A stretch of DNA of 64,000 nt, taken from NCBI RefSeq assembly GCF_018070025.1, contig NZ_JAGPYQ010000001.1, positions 3,100,001 through 3,164,000 on the forward strand. Reading direction: 5' to 3'. Shown here piece by piece: positions 17,292-25,852 of the stretch (position 1 is the stretch's first letter; each line of letters starts with the position of its first letter). Both the position numbers and the translations under genes were made by a program. The notes under the pieces were generated by a model, which made no database searches, had not been told where the DNA came from, and was given only the letters and a program-made list of their open reading frames with translations. Origin of the DNA: Streptomyces liliiviolaceus. GTDB lineage: Bacteria > Actinomycetota > Actinomycetes > Streptomycetales > Streptomycetaceae.

Positions 17292-17584
17292 GGCGTCATC
17301 GACCCCGGCTTCCGGGGCTCGCCGCGGGAGCCGGTCTCGCCGCCCCCGGTGATCCGCAGCAGCAGATCCTCGTGCTCGTCGTCCGTCACCTGCTCGCCGG
17401 AGGACGGCAGGAGCTGCGGGATGCCGTCCACGATCGGGTAGCGGCGGCGCAGCCGCGGATTGTAGAGAGCGGCCTCAGTACCCTCGGTGGCCTCCGGGCC
17501 CCCCGTCTCTCTCCCGAGGAGATGCAGCGGCCCCTTGTCCAGCGGGCACGCCAGTATCTTCAGCAGCGGGTCGTCCGGGTTCAT
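17288..17584 (-). CDS. Trm112-like small protein lacking zinc cysteines
   Basis: A 98-residue protein that starts MNPDDPLLKILACPLDKGPL and contains the family's second strand as YNPRLRRRYPIVDGIPQLLP. Classical Trm112/UPF0434 proteins carry two cysteine pairs that bind zinc; here only one Cys remains (ACPLDK) and the second pair reads YNPRLRRRY, so zinc is probably not bound. Eukaryotic and archaeal Trm112 activate class I methyltransferases. The gene is ATGA-coupled to the FkbM methyltransferase and shares the operon with two more methyltransferases, so an activator role is plausible but unproven. Its 5' end overlaps the 3' end of the EamA gene by 110 bp in another frame. Confidence 0.8.
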   Translation of the reverse strand: MNPDDPLLKILACPLDKGPLHLLGRETGGPEATEGTEAALYNPRLRRRYPIVDGIPQLLPSSGEQVTDDEHEDLLLRITGGGETGSRGEPRKPGSMTP

Positions 17585-18503
17585 GGCTGGTCAACTCCCG
17601 TGTGGGGGACAAGGACTGGGGTTGTGGCGGTGGATCGTGCTTGGGCATCGCGAGGAGCACGGAGACCGCCAGCGCCGTACCGCCGATCCGCAGCGCCAGC
17701 CGCAGCGGATCCTCGGGCAGTGCCTCGCCGAACGAGACCGTGCCGAGGACGGCCGTGAACAGACAGGTCACCGTCGTGCAGACCGGCACGATCAGCGAGG
17801 CCCGGCAGCGCTGCAGCGCCGCCTGCGACATGACCAGGCCGAACACCCCGGTGAACAGCAGGAGATACGGGTACGGGGAGCGCAGCACCCCGAGCACCGC
17901 GCCGCCGAACCCGCTCCCGGTGAGGTGGCTCGACACGCCCTTGATGGCCAGCGAACTGACCCCGTACAGCAGGCCCACCGCCACCCCGTACTCGACGCCC
18001 GTCGTCGGCATGCGGTGCCGGTGGCGGGCGCGGCGCTCGGCGGACCCGTACAGCCAGACGCCCAGGGCGAGGGTGGGGACGCAGACCAGCAGGATCAGCG
18101 GGGCCGGGGCGCTGCGGCTGACCGTGTCGGAGCCCTCCTTCAGGGACAGCACCACCATCAGGAGCGCGAGCAGGATCGCCCCGAGCGCGTACCGTTCGCG
18201 GCCCGAGGTCTCCTCGCCGAGCAGTACCGAGGAGAGCAGGACGAGGATGACGAGCCCGGAGACGAAGATGCCCTGCGCGGCGGCGATCGGCAGGGTGCGG
18301 TAGACGACGAGCTGCGCGCCGAACCCCGACGCGAGGGCGAGGGACCCGCCGATCCACAGCCAGCTGCCGAGGACCAGCCGCAGCAGCCGGGCGGGGCGGC
18401 GGACGCTCACCTCGGGCAGTGCCGCGAGCGCCCGTTTCTCCAGAACGAATCCCGCGCTGTAGAGCACGTTCGCCAGCAGGGCCGCGGCCACTCCCCACCA
18501 CAT
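17475..18503 (-). CDS. EamA/DMT-family membrane transporter
   Basis: A 342-residue polytopic membrane protein with about nine to ten helices from MWWGVAAALLANVLYSAGFVLEKRALAAL onward and an internal duplication of the EamA type (LASGFGAQLVVYRTLPIAAAQGIFVSGLVILVLLSSVLLGE and SQAALQRCRASLIVPVCTTVTCLFTAVLG). The pattern VLEKRALAALP is common in actinobacterial DMT proteins next to cell-wall glycan genes. It could move a lipid-linked or small sugar intermediate, which is inference. The start is 2 bp after the methyltransferase stop. The last 37 residues are hydrophilic and overlap the Trm112-like gene. Confidence 0.8.
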   Translation of the reverse strand: MWWGVAAALLANVLYSAGFVLEKRALAALPEVSVRRPARLLRLVLGSWLWIGGSLALASGFGAQLVVYRTLPIAAAQGIFVSGLVILVLLSSVLLGEETSGRERYALGAILLALLMVVLSLKEGSDTVSRSAPAPLILLVCVPTLALGVWLYGSAERRARHRHRMPTTGVEYGVAVGLLYGVSSLAIKGVSSHLTGSGFGGAVLGVLRSPYPYLLLFTGVFGLVMSQAALQRCRASLIVPVCTTVTCLFTAVLGTVSFGEALPEDPLRLALRIGGTALAVSVLLAMPKHDPPPQPQSLSPTRELTSHEPGRPAAEDTGVPAGQGAAASPRERDGGPGGHRGY

Positions 18504-18505
18504 GT

Positions 18506-19264
18506 CTACGTCCTTCGCGCGTGCAGGAGAAGGATCGAGGCCACGGAGGGGGCACGGCACGCCAGCCGGTCCAGGGGGCGCAGCGGGCGCGGTACGCCGT
18601 GGAAGGGCGCACCCCGCAGCCGGACGACCTCGAAGCCCGACGCGGTCACGAACTCCCGCAGGGCGCGGGCCGTGTAGAGCCGCAGATGGCCCACCACCTC
18701 CTTGCCGGGGCGGCCGTGGATCGCGCGCAGGCTCACCTCCGAGAAGACGGGCTGCACTCCGGCGAGGAGCAGGGCGCGGTTGTACCAGGCGGCCAGGTTG
18801 GGTGTGGAGAGCATGAGATGACCTCCGGGGCGCAGGATCCGGTGGAGCTCGTCGAGCGCCGCGTCCGGGTCGACGAGGTGTTCCACGACCTCGCTGAACA
18901 GGACGGCGTCGGCGGTGGCGGACCCGAACGGCAGTCCGCCGTCGGTGAGTTCGCCGCGTACCGCGTACGGGAGACGGGCGTGGGCGCGTCTGAGGGCGTC
19001 CTGGGACCAGTCGACGCCGACGATGCGGTGACCGGCGAGGAGCGGCGCGGCGGTCGCGGCGGCGGTGCCGTCGCCGCAGCCGATGTCCAGGACCGTGCGC
19101 GGGCCGGAGGTGGCCGGGCCGAGCGCCTCCGCGAGCATCCGGGCCTGGCGCAGACTGCGCGGGGTGCCGGAGGCGACCGGGACGGCCGGATCCTCGTAGA
19201 AGTCCCTTAGTCCGTTTGGCCCGTGGGCCTCGTGCGGTGGCCTGCGGGGTGTGGCCGTGGTCAT
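18506..19264 (-). CDS. Class I SAM-dependent methyltransferase
   Basis: A 252-residue enzyme with motif I VLDIGCGDGTAAATA (about 55-69), an acidic motif II strand IVGVDWSQDALRRA, and FSEVVEHLVDPDAALDELHRILRPGGHLMLSTPN, typical of UbiE/Coq5-like small-molecule or sugar methyltransferases. ATG 19264 overlaps the acyltransferase gene as ATGA. The C-terminal part contains SLRAIHGRPGKEVVGHLRLYTARALREF, common in methyltransferases linked to glycan clusters. The substrate is probably an intermediate or glycan made by neighbouring gene products. Confidence 0.84.
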   Translation of the reverse strand: MTTATPRRPPHEAHGPNGLRDFYEDPAVPVASGTPRSLRQARMLAEALGPATSGPRTVLDIGCGDGTAAATAAPLLAGHRIVGVDWSQDALRRAHARLPYAVRGELTDGGLPFGSATADAVLFSEVVEHLVDPDAALDELHRILRPGGHLMLSTPNLAAWYNRALLLAGVQPVFSEVSLRAIHGRPGKEVVGHLRLYTARALREFVTASGFEVVRLRGAPFHGVPRPLRPLDRLACRAPSVASILLLHARRT

Positions 19265-20589
19265 CGGATGCTCCCCGTGCGGTGTTCCGTCGCGTGCAGG
19301 TAGTGCTCGAAGAGGTCGCGGAGGTGGCTGCCGTCGCCGTGGCTCAGCAGGGAGCGGGACCAGCGGAGCGCCACGTGCAGCCGGCCCGCCGTGGCGGCCG
19401 TCGTCACCGTCAGCCCGCGCGGCATCCGGGCCGGCGCCGAGAACCACACGGCGTGCGCCCGCCCGGCCTCCTCGCCGAAGTCCAGGGCGTACGGAACACG
19501 GCCGATGTTGCTCAGCAGGGTGGTCGACGTCCAAGGTCCGGCGGCCCTGCGCAGCCCTCTGGTGAACGCGGCCCGCCAGGCGACGGGCACCACCGGAGCC
19601 GTCAACAGGGAGGCGCCGTGGCCCAGTTGGGGGCGTGGCTGGGCCTTCAGGGCTCGGGTGCGGTCCGCCGTGCGGCGCAGCAGCGCGGCCATGTCGGAGG
19701 CGTCCAGCTCCTCGGGCGCGAAGGGGACCTCGACGAGCCGGGTGCCGTTGCCGATCGGCATGTCCGTGCCGCGCGGCCGGTCGTCCACCGGCATCGTGAT
19801 GCGCAGCGGACGCGGACGGGCCCCGTGCTCCCGGTTCCAGTGCGCGATCATCAGGGCGGTGGCGGCCATCAGCTGGTCGTTCACGGTGTACGGGGAGCCC
19901 TTGGGCCGCCGCGGGACGCCCAGCTCGGTGACGAGCATGCCGTTGCCGTGGTGCTGGGGAGGCTCCGGGGTGCCGTGCGCCACCCGGGCGGGCGGTGCCC
20001 AGGTGGAGGGGGTGCCGGGGTCGCGCGGAACCTCGGTGGTCGTGCGGGTCGGGGGCGCCGCGGGGGAGTTGTCCCGGCCGCCGTACAGCTCCGCCGCGGT
20101 CGCGAGGACCCGCAGACAGGCCGGGCCGTCGAGAGCGGTGTGGTTGATGGTGAGGAACAGGACCGTGCCGTCGGCCGCGGGGTCCCGGACGACCTCCAGC
20201 CGGATCGGCGGCGCCGCCGAGAGCGGCGGGGCGTCGCGCAGCGCCCGGCCCCGCGCGTGCTTGAGCGCGTCCCGGTCGGGCGCCGGGAACAGGACGGCCT
20301 CCACATCGGCCTCGGGGGTCAGCTCCCACTCGTAGCGCCTGCCGTACCAGGGGCGGGCCGCCTCGCGCATCAGGATGCGGGGGTGGCGGTGCAGGGCCCC
20401 GGCGAACGCCCCGCGCAGCCGGTCCGGGTCGAGGTGGCCCGGCAGATGGACCTCGATGTGGACGGTCTCCGGTTCCTCCTCCTGGAGGCAGTGCCGGGCG
20501 ACCTCGTCCACCACGGGGAACGGGATGCGGGCGGGCGGTCGCGCGGGGCCGCCCGTGCCGTCGCGTGCGGGATGCTCCACGGCGGTCAT
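19261..20589 (-). CDS. Stand-alone condensation-domain-like acyltransferase
   Basis: A 442-residue protein of the chloramphenicol-acetyltransferase/condensation fold (PapA- and NRPS C-domain-like). The active-site motif is NHTALDG (149-155), a variant of HHxxxDG that keeps the catalytic His150 and Asp154 but has Asn at the first position. A DFGEEAGRAHAVWFSAP segment corresponds to the conserved latch region. No carrier-protein or adenylation domain is attached, so it probably transfers an acyl group to a hydroxyl on a glycolipid or glycan. It is coupled to both neighbours (ATGA at 20586-20589 and 19261-19264). Fold assignment is good; the donor is unknown. Confidence 0.8.
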   Translation of the reverse strand: MTAVEHPARDGTGGPARPPARIPFPVVDEVARHCLQEEEPETVHIEVHLPGHLDPDRLRGAFAGALHRHPRILMREAARPWYGRRYEWELTPEADVEAVLFPAPDRDALKHARGRALRDAPPLSAAPPIRLEVVRDPAADGTVLFLTINHTALDGPACLRVLATAAELYGGRDNSPAAPPTRTTTEVPRDPGTPSTWAPPARVAHGTPEPPQHHGNGMLVTELGVPRRPKGSPYTVNDQLMAATALMIAHWNREHGARPRPLRITMPVDDRPRGTDMPIGNGTRLVEVPFAPEELDASDMAALLRRTADRTRALKAQPRPQLGHGASLLTAPVVPVAWRAAFTRGLRRAAGPWTSTTLLSNIGRVPYALDFGEEAGRAHAVWFSAPARMPRGLTVTTAATAGRLHVALRWSRSLLSHGDGSHLRDLFEHYLHATEHRTGSIR

Positions 20590-23500
20590 GTGCCCTCCCC
20601 TTCCCCGAAGGGCCCGCGGCTCCCGGGCCCCGGCGTGCGCGGTGGTGACCCCGGCCCACGCGCCGAGAGCGTCGGGCCGGAGGCGAGCCGCGGCGGCTCC
20701 GTCGGCACGAAGGGCGGCGGCGGTGAACCAGGCGTACCCGGAGCTCCCGGAGTACCGGGAACGCCGTGCCGCGGCGCGGGCGCGCGCGGCCCGGGGGCCG
20801 CTCCTGGGTCCACCCCAGGGCCCGCGTGCTCCCCGCGCGTCCGCTGCGGCAGAGGCGCCGTCGGTGCCTCCGAACCCGGCGGCGGAGGCGGCAGCGCGCT
20901 CGTGCCCGGCCGGCCGGCGCCCCGGCCGCCGCCCGGCCCGCCCGGCGTGCCGTACGACGCCTCGCCGACCGTCACCAGACCGGCGAACAGGCCGATCAGC
21001 GCCAGTAGTTGGGCGGTGCGCCCGAACGCCCCGGCACCCTCGGCGACCGGCTCCCCGGCCCCGGTGGCGGCGACGATCCCGGCCCCCGCGAGCGCGAGGA
21101 ACGCGAGGGGCACGAGCAGCTCGTGCCGTCGCCGGGCGAGCAGCGCCAGGACCGGCACCAGCAGCGCGAGGAACCCGGCGATCACGATCCCCACCAGGGT
21201 GAGCGCGACCGTGCCCAGGATCAGGCCGGGCGGGCGCGGCACCGGCGAGGGCCCGTCCGGATTGGGCGAGCGCCGCCGGAACAGCACGAGCCCCGCCAGG
21301 ACGAGGACCCCGACACCGCCGCCGATCAGCCCGGCCTCGTACACCGTGGACGGCTCGTACGAGAGCTTCACCGTGCCGCCCTCGCCCGCCGGGACGCGCC
21401 AGCCCTGCTGCCAGCCGTCGAGGCGTACCGGGTCGAGTTCGCGGCCGTTCAGCGTGGCCTTCCAGCCGTCGTTGGAGTTCTCGTACGTCGTCAGATAGGA
21501 GGCCGCGCCCGAGCCGACGGTGACCTCGCGGCGGTCACCGAGCCAGTCCCGTATGCCCAGTTCACGGCTCTGCGCGGTGGGGGTGGTGACCGTGCCGCGG
21601 GTCAGCGTGACATCGGTGACGGCCAGCGGGCCGGCGTCGCCCGCCTCCACCCGGTGCGCGCCCGAGCCGAGCGACAAGTCCCCGTCCGTACGCCCTTCCT
21701 GGCAGAGCGTCAGCTCGACCGGTCGCCGGGCCACGAGGTCGCCGACCGTTCCCTTGGCGCTCGTCTCGTACAGCTCGTCGTCGACGGCGAGCGTCGGACC
21801 CTTTCCGCAGGGAAGTTCGAAGGGTCGGGAGGAGAGGGTCTTCGGGGTGCGGTAGCGGTCGTCCAGGGCGGGGATGTACGCCTCGGTCAGACCGACCGGA
21901 AGCTGCATGTCCTCGTCGGCGAGGGGGTTGTGGACGGTCAGCGGGGCCGTCTCGGTGACGGTGATGTCGAGCCGGTCGGTGGTGATCGGGTCGAAGCGGA
22001 CGATGCCGTTCTCGTCGACACCGGCGACGACCGCGCCGTCCGGGGAGCTGATGTTCACCTCGGTGGGCCGGGTGGACAGTCCGCCGGCCGGGGCGAGGAC
22101 GACCTCGCCCACCGGCTGCTTGTCCGGCCAGCTCAGCCGGACGGTCGGGTCGTCCCCGGCGATCCACGCGGTGGTCAGATCGCCGTCGGTGAGGTTGCGC
22201 GGCGACAGACCGGTGCCGAGGCGGGCCGTCGAACCGGCCGTCGCGGTGATCCGGTCGTTCTGCTCGGGCGCCACGTCGTACAGCAGCGCGTCGAGCGCGT
22301 CACCGGGTACGGGGACGGCGCTCCCCTTCACCGCGTACGTACCGGCCGCGTCCGAGGTCCAGCGGCGGTGCAGCCCGACCTCCGTGCCCGTCGGGGAGAA
22401 GCTGCCCGGGTCGGAGGCCCGGTGCAGGGAGATTGTCTCGGCGGCCGCCTCGGTGTTCTCGGCGTCCCTCGGGAGCCGCAGCATGCGGGTCACCTGGACG
22501 TCGGGGACGCTGATCTCGGAGAAGCCCGCGCCGGAGAGCCCGGAGTGCCGGGCGGTCGACTCGACGACGGTGATCTTCAGCCAACTCGAAGCCCCCTCAG
22601 GGGCCTTGACGCGCTGACGCGAGCCGTCGGCCCGCAGGGTGCTCGTCTCCGAGCCGCGTTCCGTCTCCACGCGCACCCGGGTCGGCGCCGAGCGGACACT
22701 CTCCTGCGGCAGCGGGGTCACCCGGATTGACGCCGGGACCTCCGTCTCCTCGGTGAAGCCGATCCGCAGCCACTGCCCGTCCGCCGAGCCCACCGCGCCC
22801 TCGGCCCACGCCGTGTCGGGGTTGCCGTCGAAGGCGTTCACCGGGTCGTACTGCGGCAGGTAGTACAGCCAGTTGCCGCTCGACGACGCGGTCACCGAGC
22901 GCGCCCCGCGCAGCTCGGCCACCGTCTGGTGCCCGATCCCGTCCGACGGCAGGATCTGGTGCGGCTCGTCGCCGGCGTCCTGGTAGCTGCCGGAGTGATT
23001 GCGTTCGTCGCGGGTGTACGTGTACGAGGTGTTGGCGCCGACCAGGCCGAAGCGGGTGTCGGCGCGCCGCAGCCCGTCGCCCACCACCTGGAGGTCGGGG
23101 GCGCCGAGACCGGGATGGTTGTCGCCGGTCAGCACGGTCGCCCGGTCCCGCATCGCCGGGTCCGCGGCCAGCGGCAGCAGCGCCTCGGGCCCGCCGGACA
23201 CGACGGCGGTGTCGGAGACGGCCTTCAGCCCGGCCTGGCCCGGCCGGGGTACGTCGGCGGCCGGCTCGTAGATCTCGACGGCCCGCTGGCGCGGATACAG
23301 CCCCTCGATCTGGATGGGCGTGTTCTCCGCGATGCGTCCGCCCGTCATCAGCGGCCCGAAGCCGGTCAGACGCCGGTAGCCGGACTCCTCCAGCGTCCGC
23401 TTCACGGTCGTGGTCGGTACGTAGCCGAGCTGGTCGGGGTCGAGATCGTTGCGTACGACGATGTAGTGGACGCCCGCCCGGCCCAGGTAGTCCGCCAGAC

Positions 23501-25070
23501 CCGGGACTTCGCCGCCCGTCTGGAGGGACTGCTCGACCGCGTCCATCGCGCGCCGGTTGCCCGCGGTGCCGAACGGCACATAGTCCCGCTGGGCCCAGCG
23601 GGAGTCGGCGAGCACGTCGAGGGGCTGGTCGATGGTGGCGCCCCAGGTGAAGATGCCGTGCGCGGTGGCGGGCACGACGAGGGCACGGGAGTCCGGCGAG
23701 TACTTCTCCAGCCAGCTCGCCGTGGACTTCCAGTACTTGGGCAGCTCCTGGAACGAACCGGGCTGCAGGATCGACCCGTTGAGATAGGGCCAGGCCAGCC
23801 CGGGAAGGACGAGGGCCGCCGCGATCAGGGGCGCGTACCGGCGGCCCCGTATCGGACGGGCGCCCTGGGCCCGCGCGGCGACCCCGACCAGATGGGCCAG
23901 CCCGAGGGCCAGTGCGAGGGCGAGCCCCGTCTGGAACTTGTAGATGTTGCGGAAGGGGGCGAGGCCGCCGTCCAGCCAGTCCTGGACCACGCCGTGGAAG
24001 GGCGCGCCGAACGAACCGCCGTACCCGGCCAGGGTGATGAGCGCGGCCGTCATCACGGTCAGCACCAGCCAGCGCCGCTCGGGTATGTCCCGCCGGGCCA
24101 GTCCGGCGAGGCCGAGGCCGGCCGCGAGCGCCGAGGAGACCACGGCGACCGCCGAGGCGGTCACGGTCCAGCCCGCGGGCAGCCAGGCCTCGTTGAAGTG
24201 CAGATAGGCGACCCAGTTGCCGGCGCCGCGCAGCGACTCCGTCGCCGCCATGGTGTCCGTCGTGGTCTGCGAACTCTCCACGTACGGAAGGAAGTTCTCG
24301 CCGTAGATGCCAAGCACCAGCAGCGGGACGACCCACCAGGCCGTCGCCAGGAGCACGCCCGGCACCCACCAGGCGATCAGCTTGCGCTGCCGTGGACCGC
24401 GTGGCCGGGACAGGAGATAGAGGCCGACCGGCAGCAGGGAGGCCAGGGTGGAGGCCGCGTTGACCCCGCCCATGAAGGGGATGACCAGCGCCGAGCGCAG
24501 GGCGGCCACCCGGGCGGTGTAGCGGTCGTTCGTCAGCGGCAGCAGCACCCACGGCAGGAACGCGCCGGGCAGGGCCGCGGCCGAGGTCGAGCCGACGACG
24601 ATGGTGAACACCGGCCACAGCGCGTACACCACCGCGCCGAGCAGCCGGGAGGCCGAACTGCCGACGTCCAGGCGCTCGGCGAGGCGCAGCGCGCCCCAGA
24701 AGGCGACCGCCACGACGAGTGACATCCACAGCCGCTCGGCCAGCCACACCGGCATGCTGATCAGGTCGGTCAGCCAGTAGTAGGGCAGCATCGGGAAGGC
24801 GTAGCCGACGTACTGGTCCGCGATGCCGCCGAAGCCGCCCCGGTCGTGCCACAGCTGGCCGAGGTCCGCCAGGAACTGCCCGGGGTCGAGCGCGACCCCG
24901 AGCTTGGTGTCGAAGGTCTGCCGGCCCGGGTCCACGGCCAGGAACAGCACGAGGACCACGGCCCAGAACCCCAGCAGCCACCGCCGCGACCGGGGCCCCT
25001 GCTCGGGTCCTGGGTCCGGGGCGAGGGGGCGGGTCGCGGCCGGGGGAGGGGCCTGGACCGTGCTGGTCAT
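20586..25070 (-). CDS. aftD: Giant AftD-like alpha-(1->3)-arabinofuranosyltransferase
   Basis: A 1494-residue membrane glycosyltransferase of the GT-C fold. About eleven helices occupy residues 30-430 with an acidic loop typical of GT-C enzymes (DPGQFLADLGQLWHDRGGFG). A long extracytoplasmic part holds two discoidin-like carbohydrate-binding regions (around NAFDGNPDTAWAEGAVGSADGQWLRIGF and RNLTDGDLTTAWIAGDDPTVRLSW). Further helices follow near 1260-1380, then a Pro/Gly-rich tail of about 110 residues. In mycobacteria AftD adds arabinofuranose to arabinan from decaprenyl-phospho-arabinose. Streptomyces lacks mycolyl-arabinogalactan, so the product here must be a different wall or lipid-linked glycan. 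ATG 25070 (MTSTVQ) is coupled to the upstream methyltransferase; a GTG two codons earlier is also possible. Confidence 0.86.
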   Translation of the reverse strand: MTSTVQAPPPAATRPLAPDPGPEQGPRSRRWLLGFWAVVLVLFLAVDPGRQTFDTKLGVALDPGQFLADLGQLWHDRGGFGGIADQYVGYAFPMLPYYWLTDLISMPVWLAERLWMSLVVAVAFWGALRLAERLDVGSSASRLLGAVVYALWPVFTIVVGSTSAAALPGAFLPWVLLPLTNDRYTARVAALRSALVIPFMGGVNAASTLASLLPVGLYLLSRPRGPRQRKLIAWWVPGVLLATAWWVVPLLVLGIYGENFLPYVESSQTTTDTMAATESLRGAGNWVAYLHFNEAWLPAGWTVTASAVAVVSSALAAGLGLAGLARRDIPERRWLVLTVMTAALITLAGYGGSFGAPFHGVVQDWLDGGLAPFRNIYKFQTGLALALALGLAHLVGVAARAQGARPIRGRRYAPLIAAALVLPGLAWPYLNGSILQPGSFQELPKYWKSTASWLEKYSPDSRALVVPATAHGIFTWGATIDQPLDVLADSRWAQRDYVPFGTAGNRRAMDAVEQSLQTGGEVPGLADYLGRAGVHYIVVRNDLDPDQLGYVPTTTVKRTLEESGYRRLTGFGPLMTGGRIAENTPIQIEGLYPRQRAVEIYEPAADVPRPGQAGLKAVSDTAVVSGGPEALLPLAADPAMRDRATVLTGDNHPGLGAPDLQVVGDGLRRADTRFGLVGANTSYTYTRDERNHSGSYQDAGDEPHQILPSDGIGHQTVAELRGARSVTASSSGNWLYYLPQYDPVNAFDGNPDTAWAEGAVGSADGQWLRIGFTEETEVPASIRVTPLPQESVRSAPTRVRVETERGSETSTLRADGSRQRVKAPEGASSWLKITVVESTARHSGLSGAGFSEISVPDVQVTRMLRLPRDAENTEAAAETISLHRASDPGSFSPTGTEVGLHRRWTSDAAGTYAVKGSAVPVPGDALDALLYDVAPEQNDRITATAGSTARLGTGLSPRNLTDGDLTTAWIAGDDPTVRLSWPDKQPVGEVVLAPAGGLSTRPTEVNISSPDGAVVAGVDENGIVRFDPITTDRLDITVTETAPLTVHNPLADEDMQLPVGLTEAYIPALDDRYRTPKTLSSRPFELPCGKGPTLAVDDELYETSAKGTVGDLVARRPVELTLCQEGRTDGDLSLGSGAHRVEAGDAGPLAVTDVTLTRGTVTTPTAQSRELGIRDWLGDRREVTVGSGAASYLTTYENSNDGWKATLNGRELDPVRLDGWQQGWRVPAGEGGTVKLSYEPSTVYEAGLIGGGVGVLVLAGLVLFRRRSPNPDGPSPVPRPPGLILGTVALTLVGIVIAGFLALLVPVLALLARRRHELLVPLAFLALAGAGIVAATGAGEPVAEGAGAFGRTAQLLALIGLFAGLVTVGEASYGTPGGPGGGRGAGRPGTSALPPPPPGSEAPTAPLPQRTRGEHAGPGVDPGAAPGPRAPAPRHGVPGTPGAPGTPGSPPPPFVPTEPPRLASGPTLSARGPGSPPRTPGPGSRGPFGEGEGT

Positions 25071-25852
25071 GGACACCGCCGGAGGATGAGGAGGAGGTTC
25101 CAGGTGGCGAATTCACGCAGTCCCGGCGCTCTGGCGACGGCCTGGGCGAGGAACGGCCAGTAGCGGGAACGCGCCGAGACGACCGTGACGTCGTCCCGGG
25201 CGCGCACCTGCCGCAGGGTGGGTCCGATGTGCACGGCGAAGAGGTTCTCGCCGAGGGTGTGCTTGGCGGGCCCGCCCGTACGGCGCCGGTAGCGGGCGCG
25301 GGCCCGGTCGGCGCCCAGGTAGTGCCAGGGCGCCCACTCGTGACCGCCCCAGGGGGACAGCCAGTTGGTGAACGACACGTAGATCAGCCCGCCGGGCCGG
25401 GTGACGCGGACCATCTCGCTGAGGAAGGTCTGCGGGTCGGCGACGTGCTCAAGGACGTTGGAGGAGAAGCAGACGTCGGCGACACCGTCCGCGAGAGGCA
25501 GCAGATAGCCGTCGGCGACGACCGATCCCTCGGGGGGTTTGTCACCGAGTTCGCGCGGGTCCGGCTCGAAGAGGTAGCCGTGCGCGCCCCGCCTGCGGAA
25601 CTCCTCGGTGAACCAGCCGCCTCCGCCGCCCACGTCCACGACGGTCCGGCCCTTCACCGGACCGTCGTACGCCTCCACCTGGTCGGCGGCGTCCCGGGCG
25701 AGCAGCGAGTAGCAGCCCTCGGGGTCCTCCTGCTCGTGGCGGAAGGCACGGAAGAGGGCGAGGGAGCGGCGCAGGGAGGGATCCCGCAGGCCGGTGCCGG
25801 GCCCTCTGCTCTTCCGCGTGCTGCTCCGGGCGTTCCCGCGGCGGGGGATCAT
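25067..25852 (-). CDS. Class I SAM-dependent methyltransferase
   Basis: A 261-residue methyltransferase with motif I VVDVGGGGGWFTEEF (about 70-84), the acidic strand GYLFEPDPREL and the post-motif region FSSNVLEHVADPQTFLSEMVRVTRPGGLIYVSF. The C-terminal part WGGHEWAPWHYLG is shared with actinobacterial methyltransferases in arabinan and glycan clusters. ATG 25852 makes an ATGA overlap with the GT4 gene, and its stop overlaps the AftD start in the same way. The N-terminal 25 residues are basic and disordered. Confidence 0.84.
   Translation of the reverse strand: MIPRRGNARSSTRKSRGPGTGLRDPSLRRSLALFRAFRHEQEDPEGCYSLLARDAADQVEAYDGPVKGRTVVDVGGGGGWFTEEFRRRGAHGYLFEPDPRELGDKPPEGSVVADGYLLPLADGVADVCFSSNVLEHVADPQTFLSEMVRVTRPGGLIYVSFTNWLSPWGGHEWAPWHYLGADRARARYRRRTGGPAKHTLGENLFAVHIGPTLRQVRARDDVTVVSARSRYWPFLAQAVARAPGLREFATWNLLLILRRCP

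Noticed and set aside
20775..24722. Several long plus-strand frames under the AftD gene
   Set aside because: The AftD frame has coherent helices and domains; the plus-strand frames have no motif and follow from codon bias.
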